This document shows positions 16,432-26,505 of a stretch of DNA of 38,624 nt, in pieces. How positions within the stretch are numbered: position 1 is the stretch's first letter; each line of letters begins with the position of its first letter. The stretch comes from Hyphomicrobiales bacterium (lineage in GTDB: Bacteria > Pseudomonadota > Alphaproteobacteria > Rhizobiales > Devosiaceae): NCBI GenBank assembly GCA_027065555.1, contig JAMONS010000058.1, positions 1 to 38,624 on the forward strand, in the 5' to 3' direction. The position numbers were made by a program, and so were the translations under genes. A model generated the notes under the pieces. It was given only the letters and a program-made list of their open reading frames with translations, was not told the DNA's origin and did no database searches.

Positions 16432-18708
16432 ATGATGCGTCAATATGAACTTGTTGAACTTGTTTTGGCATATAATCCAAATGCCGATGAGGCATTGCTA
16501 AATAAAGCATATGTTTATGCCATGCAAAAACATGGCACACAAAAACGTGCATCAGGCGATCCATATTTTGCCCACCCATTAGAAGTTGCAGCCATTTTAA
16601 CAGAGCTAAAATTAGATGATGCAACGATTGTTGTAGCTCTTTTGCACGATACGATTGAAGACACAGATGCCACAAGGTTTGAAATTGATCAAATGTTTGG
16701 CCACGAAATTGGCGCGATTGTTGAGGGTCTAACAAAAATTGATAGGCTAAATCTAGTTTCAAAAGAAAAAGCACAAGCTGAAAATCTAAGAAAATTACTT
16801 CTAGCAGTATCTCAAGATGTGCGTGTTTTATTAGTTAAACTTGCCGATAGATTACACAATATGCGCACTATTCATTTTGTTCCGATAGAAAAAAGAAAAC
16901 GCATTGCTCGTGAAACTATGGATATTTATGCACCCCTTGCTGGGCGTATGGGCATGCAAGAGATGCGCTCAGAACTAGAAGATATTGCTTTCTCTGTCCT
17001 GCAACCAGAGCATTATAATGCGATAACTGATCGTCTTTCTAACATGCGAGAAAAAAATGCTAGTATAATAAAAGATGTTCTAAAGGAGCTAGCAAAAAAA
17101 TTCTCAAGCGAAAATATAAAAGCTAAAGTTAGCGCCAGAGTAAAAACTCCTTGGTCAACTTTTTCAAAGATTGAGAGAAACTCAATTTCTTTAGAGCAGC
17201 TTTCAGATGTAATTGGTTTTAGGGTAATAGTTGAAAATATCAAGGATTGTTATAAAACGCTAGGTGTCGTGCATACAACTTGGCAAGTAGTTCCAGGTCG
17301 TTTTAAGGATTATATTTCTGTACCAAAATATAATGATTACCGCTCAATTCATACAACTATTGTTGGCCCAACAAGACAAAGGGTCGAATTGCAAATACGC
17401 ACACAAGAAATGCACGAAATTGCCGAATATGGCATTGCAGGCCATGCGCTTTATAAGGACGATATAAAAGAAAACCTGCAAAGGTTAGAAAAAGAGAGCA
17501 GAGCATATTCTTGGTTAAGAAACACAATTTCATCTTTAGCGCAAAATAATCTAAGTGAAGAGTTTCTTGAAGATACAAAATTAGAGCTTTTTCAAGATCA
17601 AGTATTTTGTTTTACTCCACGAGGAAAATTAATAGCCCTACCAAGAGGAGCAACGCCTATTGATTTTGCCTATGCCGTGCACACAGAATTGGGCGATATT
17701 TGTGTTGGCGCTAAAGTAAATTATTCTCTTGTCCCCCTCACCACTAAATTACAAAGCGGGGCAGAGGTTGAAATAATTACTGATCAAAATCATTCCCCCC
17801 CAGCATCGTGGGAATTTATTGCAGCAACTGGCAAGGCTCGTGCTGCCATAAGGCGCTCAGTTCGACACGAAGAGCAAAAACGCGCTGCAACTTTGGGTGA
17901 GCAAATATTACAATCCATATTAAAAAGCGAAAGATTAGTTTTAAGTGAAGAAGAAATAGAAAAGCTAGTCAAGGCATTAGAAAAAACTGATAGGTTTTCA
18001 CTTAATTTTGAAATTGGCAAAGGCTTAGTTCTAGCTGATGATATAGTAAAACAGGCAGCAAGTATAAAAGGCGTGCGCCGAACAAAGAAGCGAAAAATTA
18101 CTATGCCGCTTGCTAAAGAAGAAGATGGCTGGTTTCCTTTGAAAGATAGTATAGATTTTATGTTTCGCACCCCAAGTGGGCAAAACCTATCTAAAAAAGG
18201 CGAAATGCTGCTTTCTAGAGTTAATTTCAACACAAAATCAAATATTTCGGCACAGGGGGTTTTACCTGGGGATAGGGTGGTTGGAATATTGATGCCCAAT
18301 GAGGAAATAACAATTTTTCCAATAGATTCAGAGGCTCTTGAAAATATTTCAACTAATGAAAGCGCTTGGATTGATGTTAGTTGGGGTGTGGCTAATATCG
18401 TTGGCAGGCGCTATAAATTAGTAATTTCATTGCTGGCACTTAATAAGCCAGGAACTTTGGCGCAAATATCTTCAATAATTGCTGGTTGTGATGCTAATAT
18501 TCATAATATGGTTCTACGGCAAAGTTCGCCTGATTTTCATAGATTAATTATTGAGTTAGAATTGCGCGATCTTGCGCAACTTAGCGATGTTCTTGATAGC
18601 TTAAGGGGAACAGCAGGCCTATCAGAAGTTACTCGTGCCAGCATTTCTGAATGTGAAACTATAGAAAATATTGATTGGAACAAAAATGAACAAACAACAA
18701 GTTCTTAA
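16432..18708 (+). CDS. Bifunctional (p)ppGpp synthetase/hydrolase (Rsh)
   Basis: The single RelA/SpoT homologue of alphaproteobacteria makes and degrades (p)ppGpp, the stringent-response alarmone. It has 758 residues. The HD hydrolase domain (about 25-150) has His72-Asp73 in LLHDTIEDT. The synthetase domain (about 230-345) includes KDYISVPKYNDYRSIHTT. The TGS domain (about 385-450) includes CFTPRGKLIALPRGATP, and a C-terminal ACT domain spans about 680-750. Both catalytic domains keep their signatures, so both activities are expected. Two ATGs are adjacent (16432, 16435). It follows rpoZ and overlaps pyrE by 23 bases. Confidence 0.95.
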   Translation: MMRQYELVELVLAYNPNADEALLNKAYVYAMQKHGTQKRASGDPYFAHPLEVAAILTELKLDDATIVVALLHDTIEDTDATRFEIDQMFGHEIGAIVEGLTKIDRLNLVSKEKAQAENLRKLLLAVSQDVRVLLVKLADRLHNMRTIHFVPIEKRKRIARETMDIYAPLAGRMGMQEMRSELEDIAFSVLQPEHYNAITDRLSNMREKNASIIKDVLKELAKKFSSENIKAKVSARVKTPWSTFSKIERNSISLEQLSDVIGFRVIVENIKDCYKTLGVVHTTWQVVPGRFKDYISVPKYNDYRSIHTTIVGPTRQRVELQIRTQEMHEIAEYGIAGHALYKDDIKENLQRLEKESRAYSWLRNTISSLAQNNLSEEFLEDTKLELFQDQVFCFTPRGKLIALPRGATPIDFAYAVHTELGDICVGAKVNYSLVPLTTKLQSGAEVEIITDQNHSPPASWEFIAATGKARAAIRRSVRHEEQKRAATLGEQILQSILKSERLVLSEEEIEKLVKALEKTDRFSLNFEIGKGLVLADDIVKQAASIKGVRRTKKRKITMPLAKEEDGWFPLKDSIDFMFRTPSGQNLSKKGEMLLSRVNFNTKSNISAQGVLPGDRVVGILMPNEEITIFPIDSEALENISTNESAWIDVSWGVANIVGRRYKLVISLLALNKPGTLAQISSIIAGCDANIHNMVLRQSSPDFHRLIIELELRDLAQLSDVLDSLRGTAGLSEVTRASISECETIENIDWNKNEQTTSS

Positions 18709-19270
18709 GGTTTTTAAGGATTGTAATGCAATATTAGAGGGGCATTTTATCCTCTCTTCTGGTTTGCGATCGCCAGTATTTTTACAAAAAGCTCTGGTTT
18801 TTAGTCAACCAGAAAAGGCAGAAACATTGTGTAAAGCACTAGCTGAAAAAATAAAGGCGGCAAATCTTGGAGATATCTCACAAGTTGTTTCCCCAGCCGT
18901 TGGTGGCATAATTCCTGGCTATGAAACAGCAAGGCAATTAGGCTTGCCAGCAATCTATACCGAAAGAGAAAATGAGAAATTTGCATTAAGGCGTGGTTTT
19001 GAAATTGAGCAGGGAGAAAAAGTCATAATTGTTGAAGATATTATTTCAACTGGTCTTTCAATTAAAGAATGTATTTCTTGTCTTAAAGATTTAGGGGCAA
19101 ATGTTGTAGCTGGCGCTTGTCTGATTGATAGATCTGGTGGGGAGGTTGATATAGGAATTCCGCTTATTTCGCTCCTTGAGTATAAAGTACCAGCCTATCA
19201 CCCAGATAATTTGCCTGCCAGTTTAGCGGACATTCCTGCAATTAAACCAGGAAGTAGAGGGCTTAAATGA
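18686..19270 (+). CDS. pyrE: Orotate phosphoribosyltransferase
   Basis: PyrE converts orotate and PRPP to OMP in de novo pyrimidine synthesis. The 194-residue protein has the PRPP-binding motif [13 protein letters not shown] (113-125), the SSGLRSPVF segment (24-32) and the flexible catalytic loop near residues 92-103. ATG 18686 overlaps the rsh gene by 23 bases and has GGAA 6 bases upstream; an in-frame TTG at 18671 would overlap more. It couples downstream to acpS through an ATGA overlap, so rsh-pyrE-acpS are translationally linked. Confidence 0.93.
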   Translation: MNKQQVLKVFKDCNAILEGHFILSSGLRSPVFLQKALVFSQPEKAETLCKALAEKIKAANLGDISQVVSPAVGGIIPGYETARQLGLPAIYTERENEKFALRRGFEIEQGEKVIIVEDIISTGLSIKECISCLKDLGANVVAGACLIDRSGGEVDIGIPLISLLEYKVPAYHPDNLPASLADIPAIKPGSRGLK

Positions 19271-19659
19271 TTATTGGTTTGGGCAATGATTTATGTGAAA
19301 TTAAGCGAATAGAAAAGGTGCTTAATCGCTTTGGGAAACGTTTTATCAATCGTTGTTTTACTGATATTGAGCAAAAAAAATCTGAAAGGCGAAGAATGCG
19401 AGCAGCGTCCTATGCGAAAAGATTTGCCGCTAAAGAAGCAATGGCAAAAGCGCTTGGCACTGGGTTATCAGATGGAGTTTTTTTGAAAGATATGGGGGTT
19501 GTAAACCTTCCAAGCGGCAAACCAACATTTCATTTAACTGGTGGTGCAAAAATAATTTTGCAAAAGCTTGTGCCTGTTGGCCTTAGCCCCCACATACATT
19601 TAACAATTAGTGATGATAATGGCATGGCGCAGGCTTTTGTAATTATTGAGGCACTTTAA
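19267..19659 (+). CDS. acpS: Holo-[acyl-carrier-protein] synthase
   Basis: AcpS transfers 4'-phosphopantetheine from CoA to acyl carrier protein, activating fatty acid synthesis. The 130-residue protein has the metal-binding N-terminal motif [13 protein letters not shown] (Asp8) and [16 protein letters not shown] with the second conserved acidic residue, then HLTISDD near the C-terminus. It starts inside the pyrE stop (ATGA). The neighbourhood pyrE-acpS-lepB-rnc-era is the usual rhizobial order. Confidence 0.95.
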   Translation: MIIGLGNDLCEIKRIEKVLNRFGKRFINRCFTDIEQKKSERRRMRAASYAKRFAAKEAMAKALGTGLSDGVFLKDMGVVNLPSGKPTFHLTGGAKIILQKLVPVGLSPHIHLTISDDNGMAQAFVIIEAL

Positions 19660-19714
19660 GTTGACCTTACAATTTATATTCTTTAATCAATTATAAAAAC
19701 CATTAGGAATAAAT

Positions 19715-20482
19715 ATGAGCAAAACCAAACCAAAATCATCAAAAGCAAATAGCTTTGCTTCAGAAATTATGGAAACAATAATTATCATTGTTCAAGCTTT
19801 AATAATTGCTTTGGTTTTTAGGACGTTTTTATTCCAACCATTTTTTATTCCAACAGCCTCTATGCAATCATCTTTAATGATTGGTGATTATTTGCTGGCA
19901 TCTAAATATACATGGGGCTATGGGCGCTATTCTTTCCCACTTGGTATTATTCCATTTAATGGCCGCATTTTTGAGCGCATACCAAATCGTGGTGATATTG
20001 CAGTTTTTAGACCTGTTACCGAAAAAGACCCCTATATAAAAAGACTTATTGGACTTCCGGGTGACAAAATTCAGGTTAAAGAAGGTAGGCTCTATATAAA
20101 TGGAGAAGTAACTAAACGTGAAGAAATTGGCAAAGCGCAAGACAAAGATAGTAGGGGTTATATTACCCCAGTTACTCAATATCGTGAAACTTTACCCTCT
20201 GGTGTCTCTTATACTATTCAAGAAATTTCAGACGAACAAAGATTAGATAATACGCAAGAATATATAGTTCCAGCAGGGCATTATTTTATGATGGGGGATA
20301 ATCGAGACAGATCCGCTGATAGTCGTATTTTAAGTTCTGTTGGCTATGTTCCAGCAGGTAATTTAATAGGCAAAGCTGAGGTTAGGTTCTTCTCAATCAC
20401 CGATAATATTGCTCCTTGGAAAATCTGGCTTTGGCCAAAAAATGTTCGTCTAGATAGAATGTTTGAATCGGTTTATCAATGA
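19715..20482 (+). CDS. lepB: Signal peptidase I
   Basis: LepB removes signal peptides from exported proteins at the periplasmic face of the inner membrane. It has 255 residues. One membrane anchor (about 20-38) is followed by the periplasmic catalytic domain with Ser49 in IPTASMQSSL, general base Lys109 in DPYIKRLIGLPGD and the MMGDNRDRSADSR box. It would process the signal peptides predicted here for the porin and transglycosylase. It is coupled to rnc through an ATGA overlap, as in many bacteria. Confidence 0.96.
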   Translation: MSKTKPKSSKANSFASEIMETIIIIVQALIIALVFRTFLFQPFFIPTASMQSSLMIGDYLLASKYTWGYGRYSFPLGIIPFNGRIFERIPNRGDIAVFRPVTEKDPYIKRLIGLPGDKIQVKEGRLYINGEVTKREEIGKAQDKDSRGYITPVTQYRETLPSGVSYTIQEISDEQRLDNTQEYIVPAGHYFMMGDNRDRSADSRILSSVGYVPAGNLIGKAEVRFFSITDNIAPWKIWLWPKNVRLDRMFESVYQ

Positions 20483-21189
20483 GCCAAATTTCACAAGAAA
20501 AAGCCCTAAGCGATTTTGAAGAAAAGCTAAATTATAGTTTTTCAAATAGGGGATTTCTTGAAAGAGCGCTTACTCATACGAGTGCAATTTCGCCAGCAAA
20601 GAGAATTGAATATTCTTATCAACGCCTTGAATTTTTAGGCGATCGTGTGTTGGGGCTTGTGATTTCTGATATATTAATCAAACGTTTCCCGCTAGCAAAT
20701 GAGGGCGAGCTCTCACGCACTCTCAACTCATTGGTGCGAAAAGAAACATGCGCAAAAGTTGCGCAAATAATTGATCTTGGAAAATTAATAAGACTTGGCG
20801 AAAGTGAAGCTAGATCGGGTGGCGCAAATAAAGAAGCGATTTTGGGCGATGTTTGCGAAGCGATTATTGGTGCAATTTATCGTGACGGTGGATTAGAGGA
20901 AGCGTATAAATTCATTGAACATTTTTTTGGCTCGCTAATTATGAGTGCAAATTCTAGTAGATTAGATTCTAAAACCGCAATTCAAGAATGGGCACAAAGT
21001 AAAGACCTCTCTTTGCCAACCTATGTTGAAACTTCTCGCTCAGGGCCAGATCATGCGCCAATATTTTCTATCGCAGTGAATATTCAAGGGTATGCTCCCG
21101 CAAGTGCAAATGGTGCTTCAAAAAAAATAGCCGAGCAAAATGCAGCTGAGAATTTTTTGCTTAGAGAAAATATTTGGCAAGAAAAATAA
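20479..21189 (+). CDS. rnc: Ribonuclease III
   Basis: RNase III cleaves double-stranded RNA, including rRNA precursors and structured mRNAs. The 236-residue protein has the signature RLEFLGDRVLGLVISD (about 49-64) and the second catalytic region GDVCEAIIGAIYRDGG, then a C-terminal double-stranded RNA-binding domain (about 160-230) with GASKKIAEQNAAENFL. It is coupled to lepB by a 4-base overlap and followed 35 bases later by era. The long hairpin repeats in this window could be substrates if transcribed, which is speculative. Confidence 0.97.
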   Translation: MSQISQEKALSDFEEKLNYSFSNRGFLERALTHTSAISPAKRIEYSYQRLEFLGDRVLGLVISDILIKRFPLANEGELSRTLNSLVRKETCAKVAQIIDLGKLIRLGESEARSGGANKEAILGDVCEAIIGAIYRDGGLEEAYKFIEHFFGSLIMSANSSRLDSKTAIQEWAQSKDLSLPTYVETSRSGPDHAPIFSIAVNIQGYAPASANGASKKIAEQNAAENFLLRENIWQEK

Positions 21190-21224
21190 GAATAATAAGA
21201 AAACAAGAAAACAAGAGAAAATTA

Positions 21225-22142
21225 ATGACTAAAGAAAATAATATTTCCATAACAAAGTGCGGCTTTATTGCACTAATTGGCGCACCTAATGCTGGCAAAT
21301 CAACCTTGCTAAATGCTCTTGTCGGCACCAAAGTTTCAATAGTTACCCACAAAGCTCAAACCACAAGGGCGCAAATCCGTGGGGTGGTTAGTGAGGAGCA
21401 ATCACAGGTCATATTTGTTGATACACCAGGTATTTTTAAGCCTAAGCGCCGTCTTGATAGAGCGATGGTTCATTCTGCTTGGAGCGGGGCAGGGGACGCC
21501 GATATTGTTGCGCTTATTATTGATACTCATCGGGGTATGAGTGATGATGTAAAATTGCTAATTGATGGCTTGGCAAAAGATAAATCCCGAAAAATTTTGG
21601 TTTTAAATAAAATTGATAGTGTAAATCCCGAAAAACTTTTAGCGCTTAGCAAAGAAATTAATAATATTGTTGCCTTTGATGAAACCTTCATGGTTTCAGC
21701 TCTAAAGGGCGATGGTGTAACTGATTTCATGAATTGGTGCGCTAATAATGTTCCACTCGGCCCGTGGCATTTTCCAAAGGATCATCTCACAGATTTAACT
21801 TTAGCTCTCACGGCTGCTGAAGTTACTCGGGAGAAATTATTTCTGCGCATTCACGAAGAAATTCCATATAATACCACCATTGAAACCGAGAGCTTTAAGG
21901 TACAAAAAGATGGCTCATATAAAATTGATCAGGTGATTTATGTTACCCGTGATACGCACAAAAAAATTGTACTTGGCAAGGGTGGTCAATCTATCAAAGC
22001 AATAGGAGAGCAGTCCCGAAAAGAATTGATGGAGATTTTTGAAACTAAGGTGCATTTATTTTTATTTGTGAAGGTACGTAAAAATTGGGCTGATGATCCA
22101 GAGCGCTATCGTGAGATGGGGCTAGAATTACCAAAGAAATGA
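21225..22142 (+). CDS. era: GTPase Era
   Basis: Era binds the 3' end of 16S rRNA and aids 30S maturation. The 305-residue protein has G1 GAPNAGKS (19-26), G3 DTPGIF, G4 NKID and a C-terminal KH domain with VLGKGGQSIKAIGEQSR. ATG 21225 gives the family-like start with a short lead before the GTPase domain; AAGAGAA lies upstream. The in-frame codon at 21174 would overlap rnc and add 17 Lys/Arg-rich residues, so it was rejected. A large inverted repeat follows the stop. Confidence 0.96.
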   Translation: MTKENNISITKCGFIALIGAPNAGKSTLLNALVGTKVSIVTHKAQTTRAQIRGVVSEEQSQVIFVDTPGIFKPKRRLDRAMVHSAWSGAGDADIVALIIDTHRGMSDDVKLLIDGLAKDKSRKILVLNKIDSVNPEKLLALSKEINNIVAFDETFMVSALKGDGVTDFMNWCANNVPLGPWHFPKDHLTDLTLALTAAEVTREKLFLRIHEEIPYNTTIETESFKVQKDGSYKIDQVIYVTRDTHKKIVLGKGGQSIKAIGEQSRKELMEIFETKVHLFLFVKVRKNWADDPERYREMGLELPKK

Positions 22143-22152
22143 CTTTTTTATT

Positions 22153-22295
22153 AAACCCCCACCCACTCTTATCCCTACGCCCCCACCCTCAATTCCTCCC
22201 CACGAGGGGGAGGGAAGTTATTCATTTCTCTTTCTTCTCCTTCCCCCTCGCGGGGAGGGCAGGGGTGGGGGTTAGAAAAAAAGGGTGGGGGTTTA
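22153..22295. repeat. Large palindromic repeat between era and recO
   Basis: The segment opens with TAAACCCCCACCC (22153-22165) and closes with the exact reverse complement GGGTGGGGGTTTA (22283-22295). Inside are a second pair (CCCCCACCCT and GGGGTGGGGGT) and two hairpins of the CTCCCC/GGGGAGG type. It is two inverted copies of the intergenic family. Its last bases run into AGGA, the likely recO ribosome site, so folding could affect recO translation. Confidence 0.8.
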
Positions 22296-22310
22296 GGAAA
22301 AGAAGCAAAA

Positions 22311-23030
22311 ATGCAATTCACAGGTGAAGGGCTAATAATTGGAACTCGCAAACATGGTGAAACCAGCATCATTGCCGAAATAATGATTGCAGATAAAGGG
22401 CGCTATTTTGGGATTGTCAGAGGTGGGCGCTCAAAGCGATTAAGACCAGTTTTGCAATTAGGCAATAGTGTTGAAGTAACTTGGCGTGCTAGATTAGAAG
22501 ATCATCTTGGCGTATTTAATATCGAATTGATTAAAGCCCGTGCCGCCAATATGATTTTTGACAAACAAAGCCTATATTTGGGGCAATTATTATGCTCGCA
22601 TTTGCGCCTATTACCCGAAAGATATTCTCATAATAATTTGTTAAAAATGACAATTAATTTGCTCGGCAATTATGAGGATAATAAGCACTTAGCAATGCAC
22701 TTAGCCAAGTATGAGCTTTTCTTGCTAGAAGAATTGGGATTTGGCCTAGATCTATATTCATGTGCAATTAGCGGTGAGAGCATAGGGCTAAGTCATATTT
22801 CGCCAAAAACTGGGCGAGCCGTAACGCTAGAAAATGCCAAACCCTATATTGATAGGCTTTTGCCCTTACCACCTTTTTTCATTAGCGATAAAAATGCCTC
22901 AAAAACTGATATTGCTAATGGTTTTAGCATCACAAAACATTTTTTAGCCAAACATATTTGGAATGTTAGGCAAATTGATGCGCCAGCTACTCGGCAACAG
23001 ATAATAGATTTGCTATTAAATCAGTTATAA
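22311..23030 (+). CDS. recO: DNA repair protein RecO
   Basis: RecO helps load RecA on SSB-coated single-stranded DNA in the RecFOR pathway. The 239-residue protein has an N-terminal OB fold (about 1-80: GLIIGTRKHGETSIIAEI, GGRSKRLRPVLQLGN) and a helical C-terminal domain (KYELFLLEELGFGLDL). The cysteines of zinc-binding RecO versions are largely absent; one remains in LYSCAISGE. The start ATG lies just after the palindromic repeat. Gene order era-recO-parC matches rhizobia. Confidence 0.93.
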   Translation: MQFTGEGLIIGTRKHGETSIIAEIMIADKGRYFGIVRGGRSKRLRPVLQLGNSVEVTWRARLEDHLGVFNIELIKARAANMIFDKQSLYLGQLLCSHLRLLPERYSHNNLLKMTINLLGNYEDNKHLAMHLAKYELFLLEELGFGLDLYSCAISGESIGLSHISPKTGRAVTLENAKPYIDRLLPLPPFFISDKNASKTDIANGFSITKHFLAKHIWNVRQIDAPATRQQIIDLLLNQL

Positions 23031-23062
23031 TAAAAAAAATGTGATTCGTTTGGAAACTGAAT

Positions 23063-25336
23063 ATGTCTGATAATGACCTCATAGCGCCGATTGATAAAGA
23101 AACTGGTGTAATAGATTTAAAAAAAGCTCTTGAGGAGCGTTATCTCTCTTATGCGCTTTCAACTATTACACAACGTGCTTTGCCCGATGTGCGTGACGGT
23201 CTTAAGCCAGTGCATAGGCGTATTTTACACGCTATGCGCCTACTAAAACTTGACCCCTCACAAGGCTATAAAAAATCAGCCCGCATCATTGGTGATGTAA
23301 TAGGTAAATATCACCCGCATGGCGAGCAATCGGTCTATGATGCTTTAGTTCGTTTGGCGCAAGATTTTGCGGTGCGTTATCCGCTTGTTGATGGGCAGGG
23401 CAATTTTGGCAATATTGATGGCGATAGTGCCGCTGCCATGCGCTATACAGAAAGCCGCATGACAGATGTTGCGGCTCGCTTAATGGAAGGCATAAATGAA
23501 GATGCGGTAGATTTTAAGGACACTTATGATGGCGAAGATAATGAGCCAATAGTTGTACCAGCAAATTTCCCTAATCTTTTAGCCAATGGCTCAAGCGGTA
23601 TTGCGGTTGGTATGGCAACCTCTATTCCGCCTCATAATGTTTATGAATTATGCAATGCTGCGCTTTATTTAATAAACCACCCCAATGCTAGTATCCCCGA
23701 AATAATGAAATTTATTCCGGGCCCTGATTTTCCAACTGGTGGCATTATTGTTGAAGATAAGGCCTCGATTGAGCAAGCCTATAAAACTGGTCGTGGTGGT
23801 TTCAGAGTGCGCTCCCGCTGGGAAATTGAAGAAACAGGGCGTGGGCTTTATCAAATAATTGTTACAGAAATTCCTTATGGCGTACAAAAATCTCGACTGA
23901 TTGAAAAAATTGCTGATCTTTTATTAGCTAAAAAATTACCACTGTTAAAAGATGTTCGTGATGAAAGCACCGAATTTGTACGCTTAGTGCTTGAGCCAAA
24001 AAACCGAGCGGTTGATGCAAAAATTCTTATGGAATCATTATTCAAACTAACAGATTTAGAGAATAGAATTCCGCTCAATCTTAATGTACTTGATATGGGC
24101 AAAGTGCCAAAAGTAATGAGCATAGTTGAGGCGCTTGGTGCTTGGCTTAAACATAGAAAAGTTGTGCTGGTTAGACGTTCAAATTTTCGCCTAGGACAAA
24201 TTGAGCATCGCCTAGAATTATTGGGCGGCTATCTTATTGCTTACCTAAATATCGATGAAGTTATTCGAATTATCCGCTTTGAAGATGAGCCAAAGGCTGA
24301 GCTTATTTCTCAATTTTCTTTAACAGATGTGCAAGCAGAAGCAGTGCTAAATATGCGACTGCGCTCGTTAAGAAAACTCGAAGAATTTGAAATTAAAAAA
24401 GAGCATGATGCGCTAACTCTAGAGCAAGAACAGCTCAATTCTTTGCTTGCCTCTGATAAAAAACAATGGGGCGTAATTACTAATGAAATTGAGAAGTTAA
24501 AACTTGATTATTCGCCAGACAGTGAATTAGACGAGGACGGCAAGAATATTGGCAAGCGACGTACCACGTTTGAGAAAGCGCCATTAACCAGCGAAATTGA
24601 CCTTGTAAGCGCAATGATTGAAAAAGAGCCAATCACTATTATCCTTTCCGAAAAAGGTTGGCTAAAGGCCATGAAGGGGCACAATGCCGATGCAAATGCG
24701 CAGGCCTTTAAGTCTGGTGACGAGCTTAAAATAGCTATTAAATGCGAAACTACAGATAAGATATTATTGCTTTCAACGGGCGGCAAAGTCTTTACGCTTA
24801 GCGCCGATAAATTACCTAGCGGACGTGGGCATGGTGAGCCAGTCCGCATTATGCTCGATATTGAAGAAGGGCACGATATTGTAGATATGTTTGTCTATAA
24901 AGCAGGAGCAAAACGCTTATTAGCTTCTGATATTGGCAATGGATTTATCGTGCCAGAAGATGCGCTTATTGCCAATACGAAAAAGGGCAAGCAGGTGCTA
25001 AATGTTTCAGGGGTCATTGAAGCAAAAATCTGCGTGCCAGCAGTTGGCGATCATATCGCAATTATCGGCAAAAATAGAAAATTACTAGTGTTTCCTGTTG
25101 CTCAATTACCTGAAATGAATAGGGGAAAGGGCGTTCGTTTGCAAAAATATAAAGATGGCGGCGTATCGGACGCTAGGATTTTTGATAGCAATGAAGGATT
25201 GAGTTGGAGCGATAGTTCGGGACGCACTTATGTGCGCACAATGCAAGAATTAAGAGATTGGATTGGCGAGAGGGCACAAGCTGGCCGCCAACCCCCAACG
25301 GGTTTTCCCAGAAATAATAGGTTTAAAGGACAATAA
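23063..25336 (+). CDS. parC: DNA topoisomerase IV subunit A
   Basis: ParC is the DNA-cleaving subunit that, with ParE, unlinks replicated chromosomes. It has 757 residues. The winged-helix and tower region carries the active-site Tyr128 in AAMRYTES. The quinolone-determining region reads [15 protein letters not shown], with Gln89 and Asp93 at the positions of E. coli Ser80 and Glu84; this resembles the form I recall for wild-type rhizobial ParC. The C-terminal part (about 490-757) has the beta-pinwheel-like repeats of subunit A. GyrA is the alternative, but the length and the recO neighbour favour ParC. Confidence 0.93.
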   Translation: MSDNDLIAPIDKETGVIDLKKALEERYLSYALSTITQRALPDVRDGLKPVHRRILHAMRLLKLDPSQGYKKSARIIGDVIGKYHPHGEQSVYDALVRLAQDFAVRYPLVDGQGNFGNIDGDSAAAMRYTESRMTDVAARLMEGINEDAVDFKDTYDGEDNEPIVVPANFPNLLANGSSGIAVGMATSIPPHNVYELCNAALYLINHPNASIPEIMKFIPGPDFPTGGIIVEDKASIEQAYKTGRGGFRVRSRWEIEETGRGLYQIIVTEIPYGVQKSRLIEKIADLLLAKKLPLLKDVRDESTEFVRLVLEPKNRAVDAKILMESLFKLTDLENRIPLNLNVLDMGKVPKVMSIVEALGAWLKHRKVVLVRRSNFRLGQIEHRLELLGGYLIAYLNIDEVIRIIRFEDEPKAELISQFSLTDVQAEAVLNMRLRSLRKLEEFEIKKEHDALTLEQEQLNSLLASDKKQWGVITNEIEKLKLDYSPDSELDEDGKNIGKRRTTFEKAPLTSEIDLVSAMIEKEPITIILSEKGWLKAMKGHNADANAQAFKSGDELKIAIKCETTDKILLLSTGGKVFTLSADKLPSGRGHGEPVRIMLDIEEGHDIVDMFVYKAGAKRLLASDIGNGFIVPEDALIANTKKGKQVLNVSGVIEAKICVPAVGDHIAIIGKNRKLLVFPVAQLPEMNRGKGVRLQKYKDGGVSDARIFDSNEGLSWSDSSGRTYVRTMQELRDWIGERAQAGRQPPTGFPRNNRFKGQ

Positions 25337-25372
25337 GTTTAATGGGTAATAGGTTTGCAGGATAGGTCTGTT

Positions 25373-26404
25373 TTAAACTGAAAATCTAATTATTACAGGA
25401 TTATGATCGCTTCCTGCTGCATCACCTTTTCTTAATTCATAGATTTTTATCTCTCCTTTGCTCATTATATGATCAAGAGAAATAAAAGGAAACACATCTC
25501 GCCAGCCAAAAATATTAAATTTGTTAGGGTAGGTTAGCAATGATCGTGTTAGTAATTTTAAGCCATTATCCTTTGCAAAATTACGAAGTTCATAAGACCA
25601 AGAGGTTGAATTAAAATCTGCGCCAATTAATAATGGCCCATTAATATTCTCTAATGCCTTTGCAAATTCTGATAATTGCCCCTTTTTACGGGCAAATGCT
25701 AAATCTAATTTTTCAGAAAAATCATTACCTTTTCTAAACTGGCTTATTCGTACTGGCCAGTCAAAATGCGTTGTAGCAACAGTAAAGTCATCATCAATAA
25801 TCTTAATAAAAATTCTTGAAGTTCTTTCTTTCCTGTCTTTTGCGCAATCACTTGCAGCTAATTTTTCAAATTTAAGTTTTGAGTAAATTGCAATATTAGC
25901 TCTTTTGCCTCCAATGCACAAAAAATAATATGGATAATCTTTAACAAGTAACGGGTGCAAACCAGCACGTTGAGTTGAAAAATATTCTTGCAAAGCGATA
26001 ATATCAGGATCTTCTTTTTTAATCGCTTCTGCTATGCGTTGCATATCATAATTTAGACCAAATAGGTTTTGTGAAAGCAATTTATATTGTTTTGTGTCAG
26101 CAGTGATTTCAGATTTTTCAACGCTTAGACCCAACACAAATTCGGGCACAACAATAGCTGCCGAGCTGATAAAACCAGTTGCAGCTATTGCTATATTTAT
26201 CGATTGCCATTTCTTATTTTTTATAAAAACTGGGGAGAGTAATAAAAGCGATAAAGTGCCAATAAAAATTAATGGTTGCAAATGATTAAATACATCAAGG
26301 ATAGGGTGAATAAAACCAAGCGCCGCCCCTGCGCTTATAAAAAACAAAGCAAGCGTTGTGATAAAAAACAACAAGCCTATCAATGTGAAAAAAAATCGAA
26401 TCAT
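25373..26404 (-). CDS. Membrane endonuclease/exonuclease/phosphatase family protein
   Basis: The protein has 343 residues. Three N-terminal membrane helices (about 4-30, 43-60 and 68-92) carry a C-terminal EEP catalytic domain (about 107-343). The metal and catalytic motifs are present: Asn113 in LSQNL, Glu140 in ALQEY, a His in TTHFDW, Asp and Asn in GADFNSTSWS, DHIM and the terminal GSDHNPV. The layout resembles the YafD-like group. The domain probably faces the periplasm, since three helices follow a basic start. The substrate (nucleic acid, phospholipid or other phosphoester) cannot be told. It is convergent with parC. Confidence 0.82.
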   Translation of the reverse strand: MIRFFFTLIGLLFFITTLALFFISAGAALGFIHPILDVFNHLQPLIFIGTLSLLLLSPVFIKNKKWQSINIAIAATGFISSAAIVVPEFVLGLSVEKSEITADTKQYKLLSQNLFGLNYDMQRIAEAIKKEDPDIIALQEYFSTQRAGLHPLLVKDYPYYFLCIGGKRANIAIYSKLKFEKLAASDCAKDRKERTSRIFIKIIDDDFTVATTHFDWPVRISQFRKGNDFSEKLDLAFARKKGQLSEFAKALENINGPLLIGADFNSTSWSYELRNFAKDNGLKLLTRSLLTYPNKFNIFGWRDVFPFISLDHIMSKGEIKIYELRKGDAAGSDHNPVIIRFSV

Positions 26405-26505
26405 AACAAACTACCAAATTAATAAGTTAAACTAGATTGTTGCTTGCACAATAACAATGCGACAATTCAAAGGCTTAGAAATATACCCTGAATCAGATTA
26501 TTAAT

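Noticed and set aside
23303-23345. Quinolone-resistance change in ParC (Gln and Asp at the Ser80/Glu84 positions)
   Set aside because: The Gln-Ser form with Asp is what I recall as wild type in rhizobial ParC, so no resistance inference is justified.
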